This document shows, one piece after another, positions 36,003-48,561 of a DNA stretch of 64,000 nucleotides. The number at the start of each line of letters is the position of its first letter. Position 1 is the stretch's first letter. The position numbers were made by a program, and so were the translations under genes. The notes beneath the pieces are model-generated. The model was not told where the DNA came from. It saw only the letters and a program-made list of their open reading frames with translations, and did no database searches. Source of the stretch: Galbula dea (lineage: Eukaryota > Chordata > Aves > Piciformes > Galbulidae); NCBI GenBank assembly GCA_013399015.1, contig VWZX01004771.1:186001-250000 (forward strand), in the 5' to 3' direction.

Positions 36003-36288
36003 AGAATCATGGAATCATAGAATGGTTTGGGTTAGAAGGAACCATTAAAGGTCAGCTATTCCAGCCCCCCTGTAGTCAGCAGGGACATCTGCAGCTGGAT
36101 CAGGTTGCTCAGAGACACAAAAAACCTGACCTGGAATGGTTCCAGAGATGGCACATCTCTCACCTCTCTGGGCAACCTAGGGCAGTGCCTGACCACCCTT
36201 AGTGTAACGAATCTCTTCCTTCTGTCTTGTCTGAATCTCTCTCTTTTAGTTTAAAACCATTACCCCTTGTCCTGTCAGAACAGCACAA
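36003..36288 (-). mobile_element. CR1 3' end (class 3), 5'-truncated
   Basis: GAATCATGGAATCATAGAAT, GGTTTGGGTTAGAAGGAACC, TGTAGTCAGCAGGGACATCT, GATCAGGTTGCTCAGAGACA, CTCTGGGCAACCTAGGGCAG and CTTTTAGTTTAAAACCATTA. Ends near CCTTGTCCTGTCAGAACAGC. Confidence 0.93.
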
Positions 36289-37735
36289 TAGTTTGCTCTG
36301 CCTAGTCCAACAGCAGAGTATTTGATGATTCATCTGTTCAGGCAGGGAGTGCTTAGTCACTGCTCAAAGTGGATGCAGGGCAGGACCACAGTCAGACCAA
36401 GAATCAGGGTCTTCTCCTTCTGTGGTTGCTGAATCACTACAGGGCTTTGAGCTTTGCTTTGTGACCTTTGCCCTTGGTTCTTTCTTCCATCCCTCTGCAA
36501 ACAGGGACAAAGAGCCCTTTGTGAGGAGAAACCACTGACCATTTGATATGCTTTTAAGGAAGCTAAGAATGAGCAAAGGGCTGCAAAGCCACCAACCTGC
36601 ACCACACCTATAGCTCATTGCAGGGTTACAGCCAGCTTCATTGAAGACATCTAGCCTTCAGCTAAGCACAACAGTGGATTCCTAGCATATTTACCATGAC
36701 CACACATGCAGACTGTGAGTAGAGTAAGATAAAAAGAAATTACATGCTCACTCAGAAGGGTAATGAGAAATAGCCTTTAATCATTTATTCTTTCTGACAT
36801 GAAGAACAGAATCTGTAAGCTAACCTTGGCACCCTCTTAATCCCACCTTTTGTGGCTGCTAGCTGAGGAGACCCTTTTGCTCCCCGTTGTTCCTCCTCTC
36901 AAGGTACACGAGAGCAGGGAGAGGCAGAGGACACAGTGATGCTCTGTTCTTGCCCATATTGTCCTGCTCCTGGTGAGATCTGCAGCACTCAGCTTACATA
37001 AACCAGAACATGTGTGTGAATCTTCCTGATCTGAACTCAGATGATGGGACAAAACCATTCTGCTTTTTCCCCTCTTGAGAAATAAACCACTGATCTTTTG
37101 CAGTGCTGAGAATAGTGGCATTTTCCTTCATTTCTTGTGGAGCAAGAGAAAGCTTTCAGAATTCAGTGGTATTCAGTCACTAGTGTTGAGCTATGCTTCT
37201 TACATATTCATGCAATAAAATTTCAGGGGGCTTCACTGTATATATTAGGGAAAACTATTGGAGGGTTTTGGTACAGCAATATCATTGTAAATTTTATGTC
37301 CTGCATGCTCATCCTCACACTGCTAATTGTGACTAATATACCTTTTATTGAGTATTAATTAAATTCTGAAACAAATTATTGTCTAGCAAGGATTTCACAG
37401 TTGTCACTAACCAGCTTAACCACCCTGATGAACAGAAAGGCAGTGAGAGAAGCACAATCAGGAAAATCACCTCCTCTATGAGCTGTAGAGGGCCCATGGG
37501 ACAGATGAGGTTCTTTTGGCTGAATTAGGCAGAAGGGAGTAGGGAATGCAAAGATTAATCCATTTATTATAATATTAAGCTTATGTGGTTCCCACATTTG
37601 CATATTTCATTGTGCTCTGAGACTAGTAGTCACCTGTGCTATTTTGGTGTCACAGCAGGGAATCCAAACCACTGCGTGGATGCTCAGGTTGGAATCCTCT
37701 CCTCATCCCTCCTCAGATAGATTTGAAACCTCCTG
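36289..37735. other. Unique non-coding sequence
   Basis: No gene or repeat recognised. Confidence 0.45.
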
Positions 37736-37962
37736 AAGTGAAAAACCTCCACCTTAACATGAGGAAAAACTTCCTTGCTGTGAAGGTGACAGAGCAGTGG
37801 AACAGGCTCAGAGGGGTTATGGAGTCTCTTTCTCTGGAGAGATTCCAAACCCACATGGACAACCTGCTCTGGGTGACCCTGCTTTAGCAGGTGGGATTGG
37901 ACTAGATGGTCTCCAGAGGTCCCTTCTGACCCTCACTATGCTGGGGTTCTTTGATTCTGTGG
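37736..37962 (+). mobile_element. CR1 3' end (class 1), 5'-truncated
   Basis: AACCTCCACCTTAACATGAG, GAAAAACTTCCTTGCTGTGA, GGAGAGATTCCAAACCCACA, then the hairpin CCCTGCTTTAGCAGGTGGG, TGGACTAGATGGTCTCCAGA and GGTTCTTTGATTCTGTGG. The last ORF2 codons are still open (LHLNMRKNFLAVKVTEQWNR) to a stop near 37885. Confidence 0.93.
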
Positions 37963-38839
37963 AAGAAAAGCCTGCAAGCTGTTGCCTGTACCCTGCCCAC
38001 CTAGAGTTAAACAAAGCTTTAGACCACTCAGGTTGTCCAAACACTGTGGCACTTCCAGGTAAATCTCATTTGCAAAGACATTGCAATTTTTTTTCCTAAC
38101 AAATAGAAGGCACAGCTCCAAAAATGATGTGGTAATACCAAGAATGTTTTCTATTAGCAGATAGCAATAATGGTGAAGGGATTTGTGTATGTGGTCACTT
38201 AGAAAAGAATTTCAGGGTGCATTCTCCTCAGTGATCTCAGCTTAAATAGGCTCAGGAGCCACTGGATTTAGCTCAGAGGTGCAGTTACCAAGCATTCCTC
38301 AAGATACTGCAGCAGGCTGCAGTGCCTACCAATTAACTATTAGCAACTGAGGAAAGACAATAAGTTCCTGTTTTGTCTAGTGAATGAAATGAGAGACTGA
38401 AAGCAACCATTTTTATATTACTGTAGTTAAATGAATAATATCCATAATAAACCAGTCAAAGTGGAGAAAATGATCTCTCCACCCTCAGTCACCAACTGTA
38501 CAGTGTCCCTGGGTTTTAACATCTGCCTCCATCCTGTTTCACTATTGCAGATGTGGACTCCATACCAGCTGGTTTTAAAAATTAATGTGCTGCAATTCAA
38601 CAATAGCTGCAGGGCAGGGAATCAAAACTACTCCCATGCTTCTGATCCCCTGTCTCTCTTCTGGCTGAATCCCTGCAAAGAGGATATCAGCTCTAGTCAT
38701 GCACAACTGGTTCAGGTTTTGGGTAGTTCTTTCTGTCTGCATCCTAAACTTGACCCTCATCAGGTCTGAATTCACACGGTGGACAAAGGCTGCACTCAGC
38801 AGTTTGCCTGTTGTGAGGAACTGTGAGAACCTGAGCAAA
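37963..38839. other. Unique non-coding sequence
   Basis: No gene recognised. I checked 38740-38839, directly before the tail-only CR1, for a tRNA, 5S, 7SL, Y or spliceosomal RNA head and saw none. Confidence 0.45.
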
Positions 38840-38918
38840 CCTGCTTTAGCAGGGGGGTTGGACTAGATGATCTCCAGAGGTCCCTTCCAACCCCTCCCAC
38901 GCTGGGATTCTGGGATCT
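38840..38918 (+). mobile_element. CR1 tail-only copy (class 1) starting at the 3' hairpin
   Basis: It starts exactly at CCTGCTTTAGCAGG and continues GGGGTTGGACTAGATGATCT, CCAGAGGTCCCTTCCAACCC and GCTGGGATTCTGGGATCT. Well preserved, so probably fairly young. The 5' boundary coincides with the CR1 start inside the 5S and tRNA chimeras. Confidence 0.9.
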
Positions 38919-40757
38919 GTGCATCTAGCCAGAGTAACAAAGCTGCAGATCAGGGTAGGAAGATTCTCGAGCCTCCATAAAGGACAGCAACATCTTTTGG
39001 GACAGAAAAACCCCTCCAAACATACAGTTTTCCACTAATAAGGCAGAAAGCTGTGTTCCTCATGCCAGAAAAGGCTTTCAGAACAGTAAGAGTGGACCTG
39101 CAATTACAGGCTTTTTCCCCCTGCTTCTAAGCACAGCATGTCCATGTGCAATTTCTCCTCAGCAGCTGTGTCACTTCCTTTCAAATTCAGTCTGAAATTG
39201 TTCAGCCTTTCAGAAAGGTGAAGACACAGGAGAGAGCTGCTGCCTCTCCCCTCTTCTGTGGGAACATGCCCCATGCTGCCTCCTCCCCCATCTCACCAAG
39301 CTCTCCGGTGATTCACCAGGAACTGCCCTTAAGTCATTTACATGCAGCATGAAACAAATGGGATGGGGAAGACTGCATGGCTGTAATTTCCTTTTCCATT
39401 CCAAAGGAAGTGTAAAGAATAACTACTGCAGTGGCCAAAATTTGCTTCTGAGTCCACCAAAGTTACTCCCCTTGTGACAGGACTGAATTTAGCCCAAAAC
39501 ATACTTGCTTTTTCCTTTGCATTCAGTCAGATGTATTCTGACTTAACACTGGTATATAAAAATGAATTATAGCTGTTTGACTTTTTGTTAATTCACATAC
39601 TCCACACAAGTGCTGAGAAAGGAAACCTAACACCCATTTCTGTGCTGTCTGTGGCTCTTTAGCTCCACTGTCTGGTAGTGATTTCAAATTCTATAAAGAC
39701 ATAAAAAATGATTTATTTTCTGATCTAAGAAAGATATCACTGTTCTGCTCCACAGACAGGGGGTGTTTAAGGTTCCTGCATGGTATAGCTGGCTGTCAGA
39801 TACATCCATGAAAAAAAGGCATATTGATGTTAAATGCTTCTTTGCTCTTGAATTAAGCATGTTCAGTATTTTACCTGTTATATTAATTAAAAATTATCTC
39901 AAGTTATAGGACTCAGATCTATTACTGCCAAGGTTCTTGTGTACTATGAATCAAAATCCTGGATTGCACCATTTAAGGGTAACAACATCCTAAAACTTAA
40001 GAAGAGATGCCCTTTAACTATTTCCTTGCTTGCCTTTCCTTCTCTGCTCTTCAAAGGACTACCCTGAACCACTAAATAAACAGTTTGCCAAAAATAAGTG
40101 CATCCACTCTGTTCCCTTTTCAAGCTTCTTTTGATGAGACTGAGATATTTTTGGAGTGCTTGCCCTAAGTAACTGCCAATCTGGATGCTGGGAGGTGGGA
40201 AATGGGGCAGGCAGTTGAACAAAGACAGGGTACAGAAGATGCCATGGTAAGGAGCCTGGAACACACAGTTGCCTGGGTGGGCAGGCAGAAAATGACTGAG
40301 CAAGCACCTAGCCAGGTGTCCTGAGAAATACATTTTCTTCAAGCCAACACTGCTGACTTAGAAAGAAGTGCAAGGCAGCTCCACAGTCTTTCCTGGAGAA
40401 GACTTAAGTACATTCAAAGCCAAAGGCTGCCCTGTTGACTTTCTTCTGTCAGAGGAGCTTATGAAAAAGTATAGTCTGAGCTCCATCCACACACACTCAG
40501 TATAACAGTTTCAATCCACAGACATTACAAAAAACATCAACTACCTTCAAGCAGAGCTTGCCAATGATGGCATCAGGATCTGCAGACAGGACCCACACCC
40601 TCAGTTCATCTGAAATCTGGGGAATGTAGAGTAGATTTTTTTAATGTTTTCTAAAAGGAAAATAAGAGGCAAATATGCAACAGAGCAAGTGATTTCACCC
40701 CTAGGATCTTTGCCAACACCCTACTCCCATACCACTCTTCCCACACCTTGGGTCATG
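38919..40757. other. Unique non-coding sequence
   Basis: No gene or repeat recognised. The 132-codon minus-strand frame at 39944-40342 and an overlapping frame have no known domain. Confidence 0.45.
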
Positions 40758-41165
40758 AACTTATCATAGAATATCTCAAGCTGGTATCAGTTGGTATCTC
40801 AGTGATCCATAAGGATCCTACTCATAGGACTACCTAAAACTAAACCAAGTGACTAAGAGCATGGTCCAGATGCTCCTTGAACTCTGAGAGGCTTGGTGCC
40901 ATCACCACTTTCCTAGTGGAAGTGACCTTTGTTACACCAAGTCTAAATACATTGGAAAGCTTCAGTTGGATGATGTCAGCAACCTCAGACAGTATCTTAT
41001 CACCCTCTGCATAAAAGCTATTATTCCTTCTATCAAGTCTAAATCTCTCCTCTTTTAGTTTAAAACCATGCACCCCTTGTCCCCATCTTTCTTAAAGGCC
41101 TCCTTTAAGTACTGAAATGCCATGATAAGGTCCTGTTGCCCCTGTCTCTCCTGCTTCTCTTCAAC
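40758..41165 (-). mobile_element. CR1 of a separate, older type
   Basis: ATCATAGAATATCTCAAGCT opens a diverged tail. It is followed by AAACCAAGTGACTAAGAGCA, GGTCCAGATGCTCCTTGAAC, TTGGTGCCATCACCACTTTC, CTAAATCTCTCCTCTTTTAG and AAACCATGCACCCCTTGTCC. The TGACTAAGAGCAT motif distinguishes it from classes 1-3. The minus-strand frame at 40840-41073 is the worn end of ORF2. Confidence 0.85.
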
Positions 41166-41307
41166 CCTAGCACCCAAAGAGAAGAGATATGCAAAGACCA
41201 TGTCAAATGTCCATGAATATCTTTCTGTGATAGCTCAGGAGATACTTGCCTTACCCAGACAAAAGCACAAGCAAGCTAGGGAACCAGAAGATACTATGCC
41301 TTTAAAA

Positions 41308-41445
41308 ATCATGGAATCATTTTAGATGGAAGAGACCTTTAAAATCATCAAGTCCAACCATTAACCCAGCATTGCCAAGTCACCACCGTACCACGTCCCC
41401 CAGCACCACATCTACACTTCTTTTCAATCTTTCCAGGGTGGATAA
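41308..41445 (-). mobile_element. CR1 3' end (class 2), 5'-truncated
   Basis: AATCATGGAATCATTTTAGA, GGAAGAGACCTTTAAAATCA, AACCATTAACCCAGCATTGC, CAGCACCACATCTACACTTC and a final TCCAGGGTGGAT. Confidence 0.9.
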
Positions 41446-44258
41446 CACAGTTGAGCACAGTGTTTACAGGGCATTTTTCTGTTCTATCTTCTTAGCCTTG
41501 CCTGAAGTCAGGACTTCAAGGGTTAAGCTGGGGATGCATTTCAATCTTATAGCTCCTTTCCATTCATAGGTCATTTTAAAATGTCAGCTCTGAGATGCTG
41601 CTAACTTATTACAACTGATCTTAAACAGTCTAGTGTTCCTCAGTTTTTAAAAGGAGCCTTTCAGTTCACCTACAAACTCTGCATTTTTGCCTGACAGATG
41701 CATAATAAACACATGGGGAAAATAGCTTTTAGAGCAGGCTGGATGGACTTGAAAGTGTATGGTTTGTATGCATAAAAATGTATACAGGCCAGCAGAGTCA
41801 AAGGCTTAAAAGGAAAGATCATTATAGCTTCTGCTAAGTGCAGCTCTGCTGCTAAATTGCCTGTGATCCTAGAGAGCAAATCTGGCAGGAGGAATCTGTA
41901 GTTTCCCAGCCAGTTGTAAAAGTCAGGTTCCTCTGAAAACAGCCTTCCCTCAGCAGACCATTCCTGTCCCCCTTACCTGACTCAAAGGATTTGTTGAAAC
42001 AGCTTTGTTACCACACCAAGGACAACTCCATTGCCTGTAAAATAGTTAGAAGGAAAATAAACACAGCAACCTAAAAGGAAATGCAAACCAGCAGACTCAA
42101 AAAAATATGAAGATTCATGCTAGAAGCAAGTCCTGAGACATTCCAGCTATGGTGTGGTGAGAGTTGTTAGGCTGAACTGCTGTGTGGAAGATGTCCTCTG
42201 GTAGCTGCCTGCAGTGTGAGCTTTCCTTTCCCACTTTTGTAAAGCATCTTCATTTGAACCAGGACAAGGAGCCTTCCACACTTCTGTGATCAGATCTATG
42301 GAGAATCATCAATATCCAACCATATCAAATGGAGGATTTTACCATCTGACAGTTGCCTAGTGGTTGCTTTGCAGCAGGAACTGGCAGGGTTTGCACCATT
42401 GTATCAGGAGGCAGATGTCCACCACTCCAAAGCTACTTTGCCAGTCTGTCAGTCTTAGGAAAGACACTGAAATTTTTATGAGGACAGAAATTAATTCCTC
42501 TTTCTTGCTGTAGGCTACCCAGGTTCATGCTAAGCCAATACCATGGAACACCAGGTTTAAGTTTTATTGTCAGGCTGACTCCCTCAGTTCTGTGGCTCTC
42601 ACCCATAACTTTTATCCTAGCATTTAATAATCAGTTTATGTCTTCTAAGCCTGAAAACAGCCTCAGCTTCGATGTCACCAGCCTCAGCACAACAGCTTCA
42701 CCTGTTGTGAGCTCCCAGAGTCCCACACTTTCCAAGCTAGCAGATGTCTCCTTAACTTTTCCCCATTTCTTTTACCCTCATATGAGACTTGAGGTACATT
42801 CACTTAGCACCAGCCATGATTATCTGATCCTGGAAAAGCATTTTTCTCCTGACAGCCTATCAAGTTACTATATATTAAATTGATTATTGGTTTAGAACAT
42901 TGGTATCCATTGAAAAAATACTTTAAAAATGAAAAAGTTATGCATATCTCTCCATCTTCTCTTTGGGTGTCCTGTCAAAGGCAGTGTCTTGAGTCACTGG
43001 TGACATAATCAGTTGCCTTGATGTAGGAATCAGGATATTCAGAGCATAGCTCCATGACATGCCAGCATTGGTGACAAAATGATTAAGGTGTTGAAAGCAA
43101 TCTGCTGCTGGCAAACTTTTCTTTAAACTCAGATCATTTTAATGATTTATGGATTTTAAAGGTTTATGAAATACCCCAAAATAAGAGTTTTCCTGCTATA
43201 ATGGGGGGAGGAGAAGCATCACATTGCTGTCACAGGGCAAAAGTGAGTGAGCAAGGGCAGAAAAGACAGAAACCAGCTTTGTCATAGTAGGAAACACCTT
43301 TTTCTGAACCAGATGGAGAAATCAGGTTTACTGACTTAACAACTCTCTTGTTCTGAGAGTTGTTATTCAAATCCAGTCAAAACCAAATGCTAGTTTATTT
43401 GATGGACTGGAAAAGTAGATGGGTGCCACTGACAGGAGCTTGATGGATGAACTTGGGAAAAGAAAATGAGAATAACCAAGTCCAATATATTGCTTCCTTC
43501 TGAGGAGATAGATGCTTGTAGTTGTTTATATTCCAGGCAGCAAATATCCTTAACTACACAAATTTTTGTCTATTTTAAGCTTGCAAGCAAGTTGTGTATC
43601 AAGAAGTGACCTAAATATTAGATTCAGAGAAGAATTTTTACAATACTCAAGGACTGACCTGCATAGGAAAGAATTCTACTTAGCTGAACAAGAGGCTGCC
43701 TCAGGTTTTTTATCTGTACTTAGGAGAGTTTCTAAGTCCCAAGGTTTCAAACAAAGCTGGAATCTCTTTATTTCAGAATTCTAACATGCCATATAAATGT
43801 AAATTACTTTGCAATCAGAGGAATGTATTCATCATAAACAGTGTCTATGGAAAATGTTGGGGAGAAACACTGCAGAGAAAGGAAGACAATCTCATTATGC
43901 CTTTATGAGGGGGTGTGATTGTAATAGTTCTTGACATCAGCCAGCTCTTGTGTCTTGTGGAGGACCATGGGGAGTAAGCACAGAATCTTTCAGCAGAAAC
44001 AAAAGGATACTTAAAACTTTGTAAAGATGACTCTGAACATCTGTCCTGTGAAGGTGCTGCTTGAGAAGCTGTGGAAAGGAGCCTGCAATATTCTAGAGGT
44101 GGAAAGGGGAGAGGCAACACGCTTGCACGTCAGCACTTGTCTTCCTCTTTCAGTACCAGTGCCACCAGAGGTAGATCTTCTTCCTCCAGCCTCCATTCCA
44201 GTGATGCTGCCAAGCACATTTCTTTTTTCCTCTTTTCCTTGCACACAGAGGAGTAGCT
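41446..44258. other. Unique non-coding sequence
   Basis: No gene or repeat recognised in 2.8 kb. Open frames of 72-118 codons (for example 42527-42883) lack any domain I know. Confidence 0.45.
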
Positions 44259-44690
44259 ATAATCATAGAATCATAGAATTGTTTGGTTTGGAAAAGACCT
44301 TTAGGATCATCAAGGCCAACTGTTAACCCAGCACTGCCAGGTCAACACTAAACCATGTCCCTCAGCACCACAGCTACATTTCTTTTAAGTCCCTCCAGGA
44401 CTGCTGATTTCACAAGTTCCCTGTGAGGCTTCTTCCAGGGCTTGACAACCCTTGTGGGGAAGAAATTTTTCCTAATATTTAACCTAAACCTCCTCTGGCA
44501 CAACTTGAGGCTGTTTCCTCTTGTCCTATCCCTTGATCCTTGGGAGAAGAGTGTGATGGTCTCCCCTGAGCCTCCTTTTCCCCAGGCTAAACAACTCCAG
44601 TTCCCTCAGCTTCTTCTCACAGGACTTGTGCTCCAGACCCTTCAGCAGCTTTGTTGCCCTTTGGACATGCCAATGTCCTCCTTGTAGTGA
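44259..44690 (-). mobile_element. CR1 (class 2), about 430 bp with ORF2 remnant
   Basis: ATAATCATAGAATCATAGAA, the class 2 signature (AACTGTTAACCCAGCACTGC), CTTGACAACCCTTGTGGGGA and CTTGTGCTCCAGACCCTTCA. Minus-strand ORF2 codons are readable at 44526-44717 (ATKLLKGLEHKSCEKKLREL). The 5' end is cut at TCACTACAAGGAGGACATTG (complement), the point at which the copy at 4984-5475 is also cut. Confidence 0.93.
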
Positions 44691-45717
44691 TAGAGTAGAG
44701 AGATTAAACAGTCTCAAAACAATGGGAGAAGTTTTGTGTCCTGACCTTCAGATGCTATTCATGGGATGGTCAGGGCCATGTCATTGTCCTTGGAACATCT
44801 TAGAATTTCCAGACTGCAATAAGATTCATCAGCCTAGCAACTGCCATGGAATATCTGTCATTATTTGTTGTATAATGGTGTTTAAACTAGAAACCTTTGG
44901 CCATCAGCTCTCCAACTGTGAAGTGGATAGCACAGTTAGACTATAACACAAGACAATTCCACCTCTTGTTTATTAGCTAAGATTTCCCTCCATAAAAGAC
45001 TCTCTTGCACATTTTTATTTGGAACAGTGAAAAAAAACCAACAAAAACACCAAAAAAGAAAACAGAAAGTCAACAAAAACCAACTGTGCTAATGCATTTA
45101 TAAACATCAAGTAAGAACAAAGATTGGCTATTATTATCTTGAACACCTGGAATGAAAACATTTTTCAGGCTTCTGCTGAAAATGATTAGCTTCTAAATAA
45201 ATATTGCTGGGATGTATTTGAAGACACCATTTGCAATTCACATCTGATTTACTTTCTAATTAAACAGTGCTTACAAAAGTACTAATAATGAAATGCATGT
45301 AAAATCATCTAGTACAAATACTCAGTGATACATGTCCTCACATTTCCTACTTATATCCAGAGCATTTATGAAATCCTGAGCCTCCAACAGCTTTTCTCAC
45401 ATTGTAGTCAAAGAAACAACAACATTGCTTTAAAGAGACCTTGTGAGATTATTTCAGTCAATATGACTCATGCTTTAAAACAGAGAAAGTTCAGGAGTGA
45501 AATTAAATTTTATTAGAAAAGTTTTCCTGTTGAGTTATGCAGTGTATTTCTGATACAGAAAATACCTCTTTCAATGGCATAAACCCCTGCCACAAACCCA
45601 ATCTTCAAGCACTTCTCCAGACCTTATCCTGCTGATACTGCACACTACATGTGGGATAAAAGTACAGGCTTCATTTTAGGAGCAGAACCTCAGAAAGCTG
45701 AAAGGTCTGACCTTGCT
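44691..45717. other. Unique AT-rich non-coding sequence
   Basis: An A-rich stretch with ACAAAAACACC-like units lies at 45027-45085. No gene or repeat family recognised. Confidence 0.45.
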
Positions 45718-46112
45718 GGGATTTTGGGGTTGTTCAGCCTGGAGAAGAGAAGGCTTCAGGGAGACCTTAGTGCAACCTTCCAATACTTAAAAGAGCCTAG
45801 AAGAAAGATGGGGATAGACTTTTTATCAGGGCCTGTTGAGGCAGTACAAGAGGTTTTAAACTAAAAGAGGAGATTTAGACTAGACAGAAGGAAGAATTTT
45901 TTTCCTCTGAGGGTGGTGAGACACAGTCTTAGGTTGCCCAGAGAGGTGGTAGATGCCCCATCCTTGGAACCACTCTAGGTCAGGTAGTCTGGGGCTTTGA
46001 GCAACCTGATCCAGCTGCAGATGTCTCTGCTGACTGCAGGGGGGTTGGACTAGATGAGTTTGGAAGGTCCCTTTCAATCCAAACTGCTCTATGGTTCAAT
46101 GATTCTATGATT
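45718..46112 (+). mobile_element. CR1 (class 3), about 395 bp
   Basis: GGGTTGTTCAGCCTGGAGAA, TTCCAATACTTAAAAGAGCC, TTTTAAACTAAAAGAGGAGA, GACACAGTCTTAGGTTGCCC, GCTGCAGATGTCTCTGCTGA, GGGGGTTGGACTAGATGAGT and CAATGATTCTATGATT. Ends of ORF2 are readable in the frame 45649-45864 (LGLFSLEKRRLQGDLSATFQ). Confidence 0.93.
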
Positions 46113-47339
46113 TGAACCCTCTCTGTAACAGCTCTGTCATCCCCAGTGCCTTTCCACATCAGCTGGTGAAAGTTCAATAGAATTTCCTTTTTCTACTAAT
46201 CACAAAGCACAAGTGTTCATTATTACACAGATTTCTGTACTGAGTCCAAATCTCTCTTCTGATTTGCAGTGCCTGTGTGAAACAAATACCCTGAACAGGC
46301 AGAACAAGGGAGATACTTCAAAATGTTAGAATAAAAACTGTGGATTCTCTTTCATAGGATCTATGGACAACTTCTATAGGATCTATTGAACTGCTTGTAT
46401 ATCTTTTTTATGTTCATTTATAGAAAGAAAGGATCATAGATGTACAGAGGAACACAATTATATTGCATTTATGCAGCTGGCTTGAAAACACTTTGGGGGT
46501 TTGTGGAAAACCAGCCAACATCTGTGACTGACCCTCTTGGGTACCCAAGAGACTAAACTTGTGGTCAAATAAACCACTGAATTTTTTTCAAGGTATAGCA
46601 AAGCAGAAATATAGTTCAGAGCTGAAATAATATTCAAAACAACTAGAATTCCAGTTGGATTCAGTTGTGTTCATTTTTTTTTTCATATTCAGGTGTTTCA
46701 GGTCAGTACTCAGCCTGCTGTGACCTTTCAAGGCACTTTGGTCATGCACTCAAGTGAACAGCAGCAGCAGCAGCAGTATTTGATGGCTATAGTCAGGTTC
46801 AAGATTGAAACCTCACTGGGAACCCAGCTTACTTCATTATGCTTCTTTCAATTCCATAATTTGCTCATAATATTAGCTAGATGTTTTCAGGCACAAATAT
46901 ATTCCCCAAACCAGGTCAAGGACACTGCTGAGACAACCTCAGCTTTGGCAAAATTCTGTTTGACCAGCAGTGCAGATTCGAACAAATCAAAGTCTGTTCC
47001 TGAGTAATCTGTAAATACAGAAGGAGGCTACATTTGTCAAACAAATTCTTAACTCTGCAGTGTTTGCCTGGAACTACTCCCTGCTCCAATTGCCCTTTAG
47101 TCTCAGCTGGTGTTCTTTATCTGCTCAGTATAGGAAAAAGGCCATACTGGGAATAACTGAGGTGCTATGAATTTTAGAGAAAAGAAATTTCCTCCAAGCT
47201 TCTGTGCATGGATTTGATTCTGGTACAATGCTGGTGCTTCTGCAGTCTATCACCTTTAGTTGTACAACAGGAACAGCTGAACTTGAGCAAAGGAAACAAA
47301 AAGAGGAGCTCAGCCCCTGTGGCTCAACAGTCTTAGATA
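46113..47339. other. Unique non-coding sequence with a short CAG run
   Basis: A (CAG)6 run sits at 46759-46776. No gene or other repeat recognised. Confidence 0.45.
46759..46776. repeat. (CAG)6 trinucleotide run
   Basis: Six uninterrupted CAG units inside an open frame of about 104 codons (46693-47007) that shows no recognisable domain, so it is probably non-coding. Confidence 0.9.
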
Positions 47340-47797
47340 TGGGGGTGCTGGAGCGAGTCCAGAGAAGGGCCACGAGAATGATCAGAGGACTGGAGCACCA
47401 CTCCTACAAGGACAGGCTGAGAGAGTTGGAGTTGTTCAGTCTGGAGAAGAGAAGGCTCCATGGAGACCTTATTGTGGCCTTCCAGTTTCTGAAGGGGGCC
47501 TACAAGAAAGCTACTGAGGGACTTTTTAGGAGGTCAGACAGTGATAGAACTAGAGGAAAGGGGTGTAAGCTAGAGGAGGGTAGATTTAGGTTGGATATTA
47601 GGAGGAAGTTCTGGTTAGACAGTGGAACAGGTTGCCCAGGGAGGTTGTGGAAGTCTCATCCCTGGAAGCTTTTAAGACAAGACTTGATGAGGCCCTGGGC
47701 AACCTGATCTAGTGGATGGTGTCCCTGCCAGGCAGGGGGTTGGAACTAGATGGTTTTTGACGTCCCTTCCAACTCTGATGATTCTATGATTCTATAT
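47340..47797 (+). mobile_element. CR1, about 460 bp, with a long open ORF2 remnant
   Basis: The frame 47204-47707 runs from flanking DNA through 120 codons of the reverse-transcriptase C-terminal region (VLERVQRRATRMIRGLEHHS; LELFSLEKRRLHGDLIVAFQ; EEGRFRLDIRRKFWLDSGTG). It then shifts frame after the LDIRR motif. The tail reads GGCAGGGGGTTGGAACTAGA, GACGTCCCTTCCAACTCTGA and two ATTCTATG units. The tail differs from classes 1-3 (TAGTGGATGGTGTCCCTGCC). The open frame and clean repeats suggest a relatively young copy. Confidence 0.93.
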
Positions 47798-48561
47798 TCC
47801 TTGTGTCTGAGCCTCAGAACCAAAGGTCAGTCACCTGAGCCAAGCAGCCCCTCTCCATATTCTGGTACGTGCTGGTATGTGCCACACATCTACGTGTGCC
47901 ATGAAAGCCAGTCAGGTTTCAAACTGGCTTCTCCATGTGCTGTCCTGTGATGGAAAGCAAGTATCCATCAGCCTATTGCCACCTGTCAGCTGAGGCAGAG
48001 AAACAGACCATGGGCATCCTCTAAGTTCACTCGCAACATGAGCGAAACAAAATATATCATACTCAATATTCCTTTTTTTTTTTTCATTTTACTTTTGCTT
48101 GGCAGGGAGTAGGAAAACTAATATTTTTATTATTTACAGCTGTGGAGCTCTCCAATAAAATAGAAGTTCCAATTTGAAGCTGGAAATGTATTGCTCCAGT
48201 TTTAGCAGTGAAAATAGAATCCGTCTCGGTCTTTCTCTTACTGTGAATTTAGGTAGGATGTGACTTCAGTGATCCCTGGATAATGCCTTTAATTTGAGCA
48301 TCAGACTGATGTAGTTAATTAATCATAGCATACTCTCAAGGTCTCACTAAACCTATCATGGACTTCTTATATGGTGCTTAGCATAGCTGCTCAACTGGCA
48401 GAAAATGTCTTATCTTCCCTCCCCAGAGGTGGATAATCTAGCCTCTAAATCTAGCCAAACTTGCAGCAGCTATTGAAAAACTACAGAGGATGTTTTAAGA
48501 TCCACAAGCCAACTTCTCCCTGCCAGTCCTCAGTTACTGATTGAGCCTTGTTTTCTCTGTC
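47798..48561. other. Unique non-coding sequence
   Basis: A T-rich run lies at 48071-48085. No gene or repeat recognised. Confidence 0.45.

Noticed and set aside
47204..47707. 167-codon open frame that looks like a gene
   Set aside because: From about codon 46 on it is CR1 reverse-transcriptase C-terminal sequence; the start is flanking DNA read through by chance.
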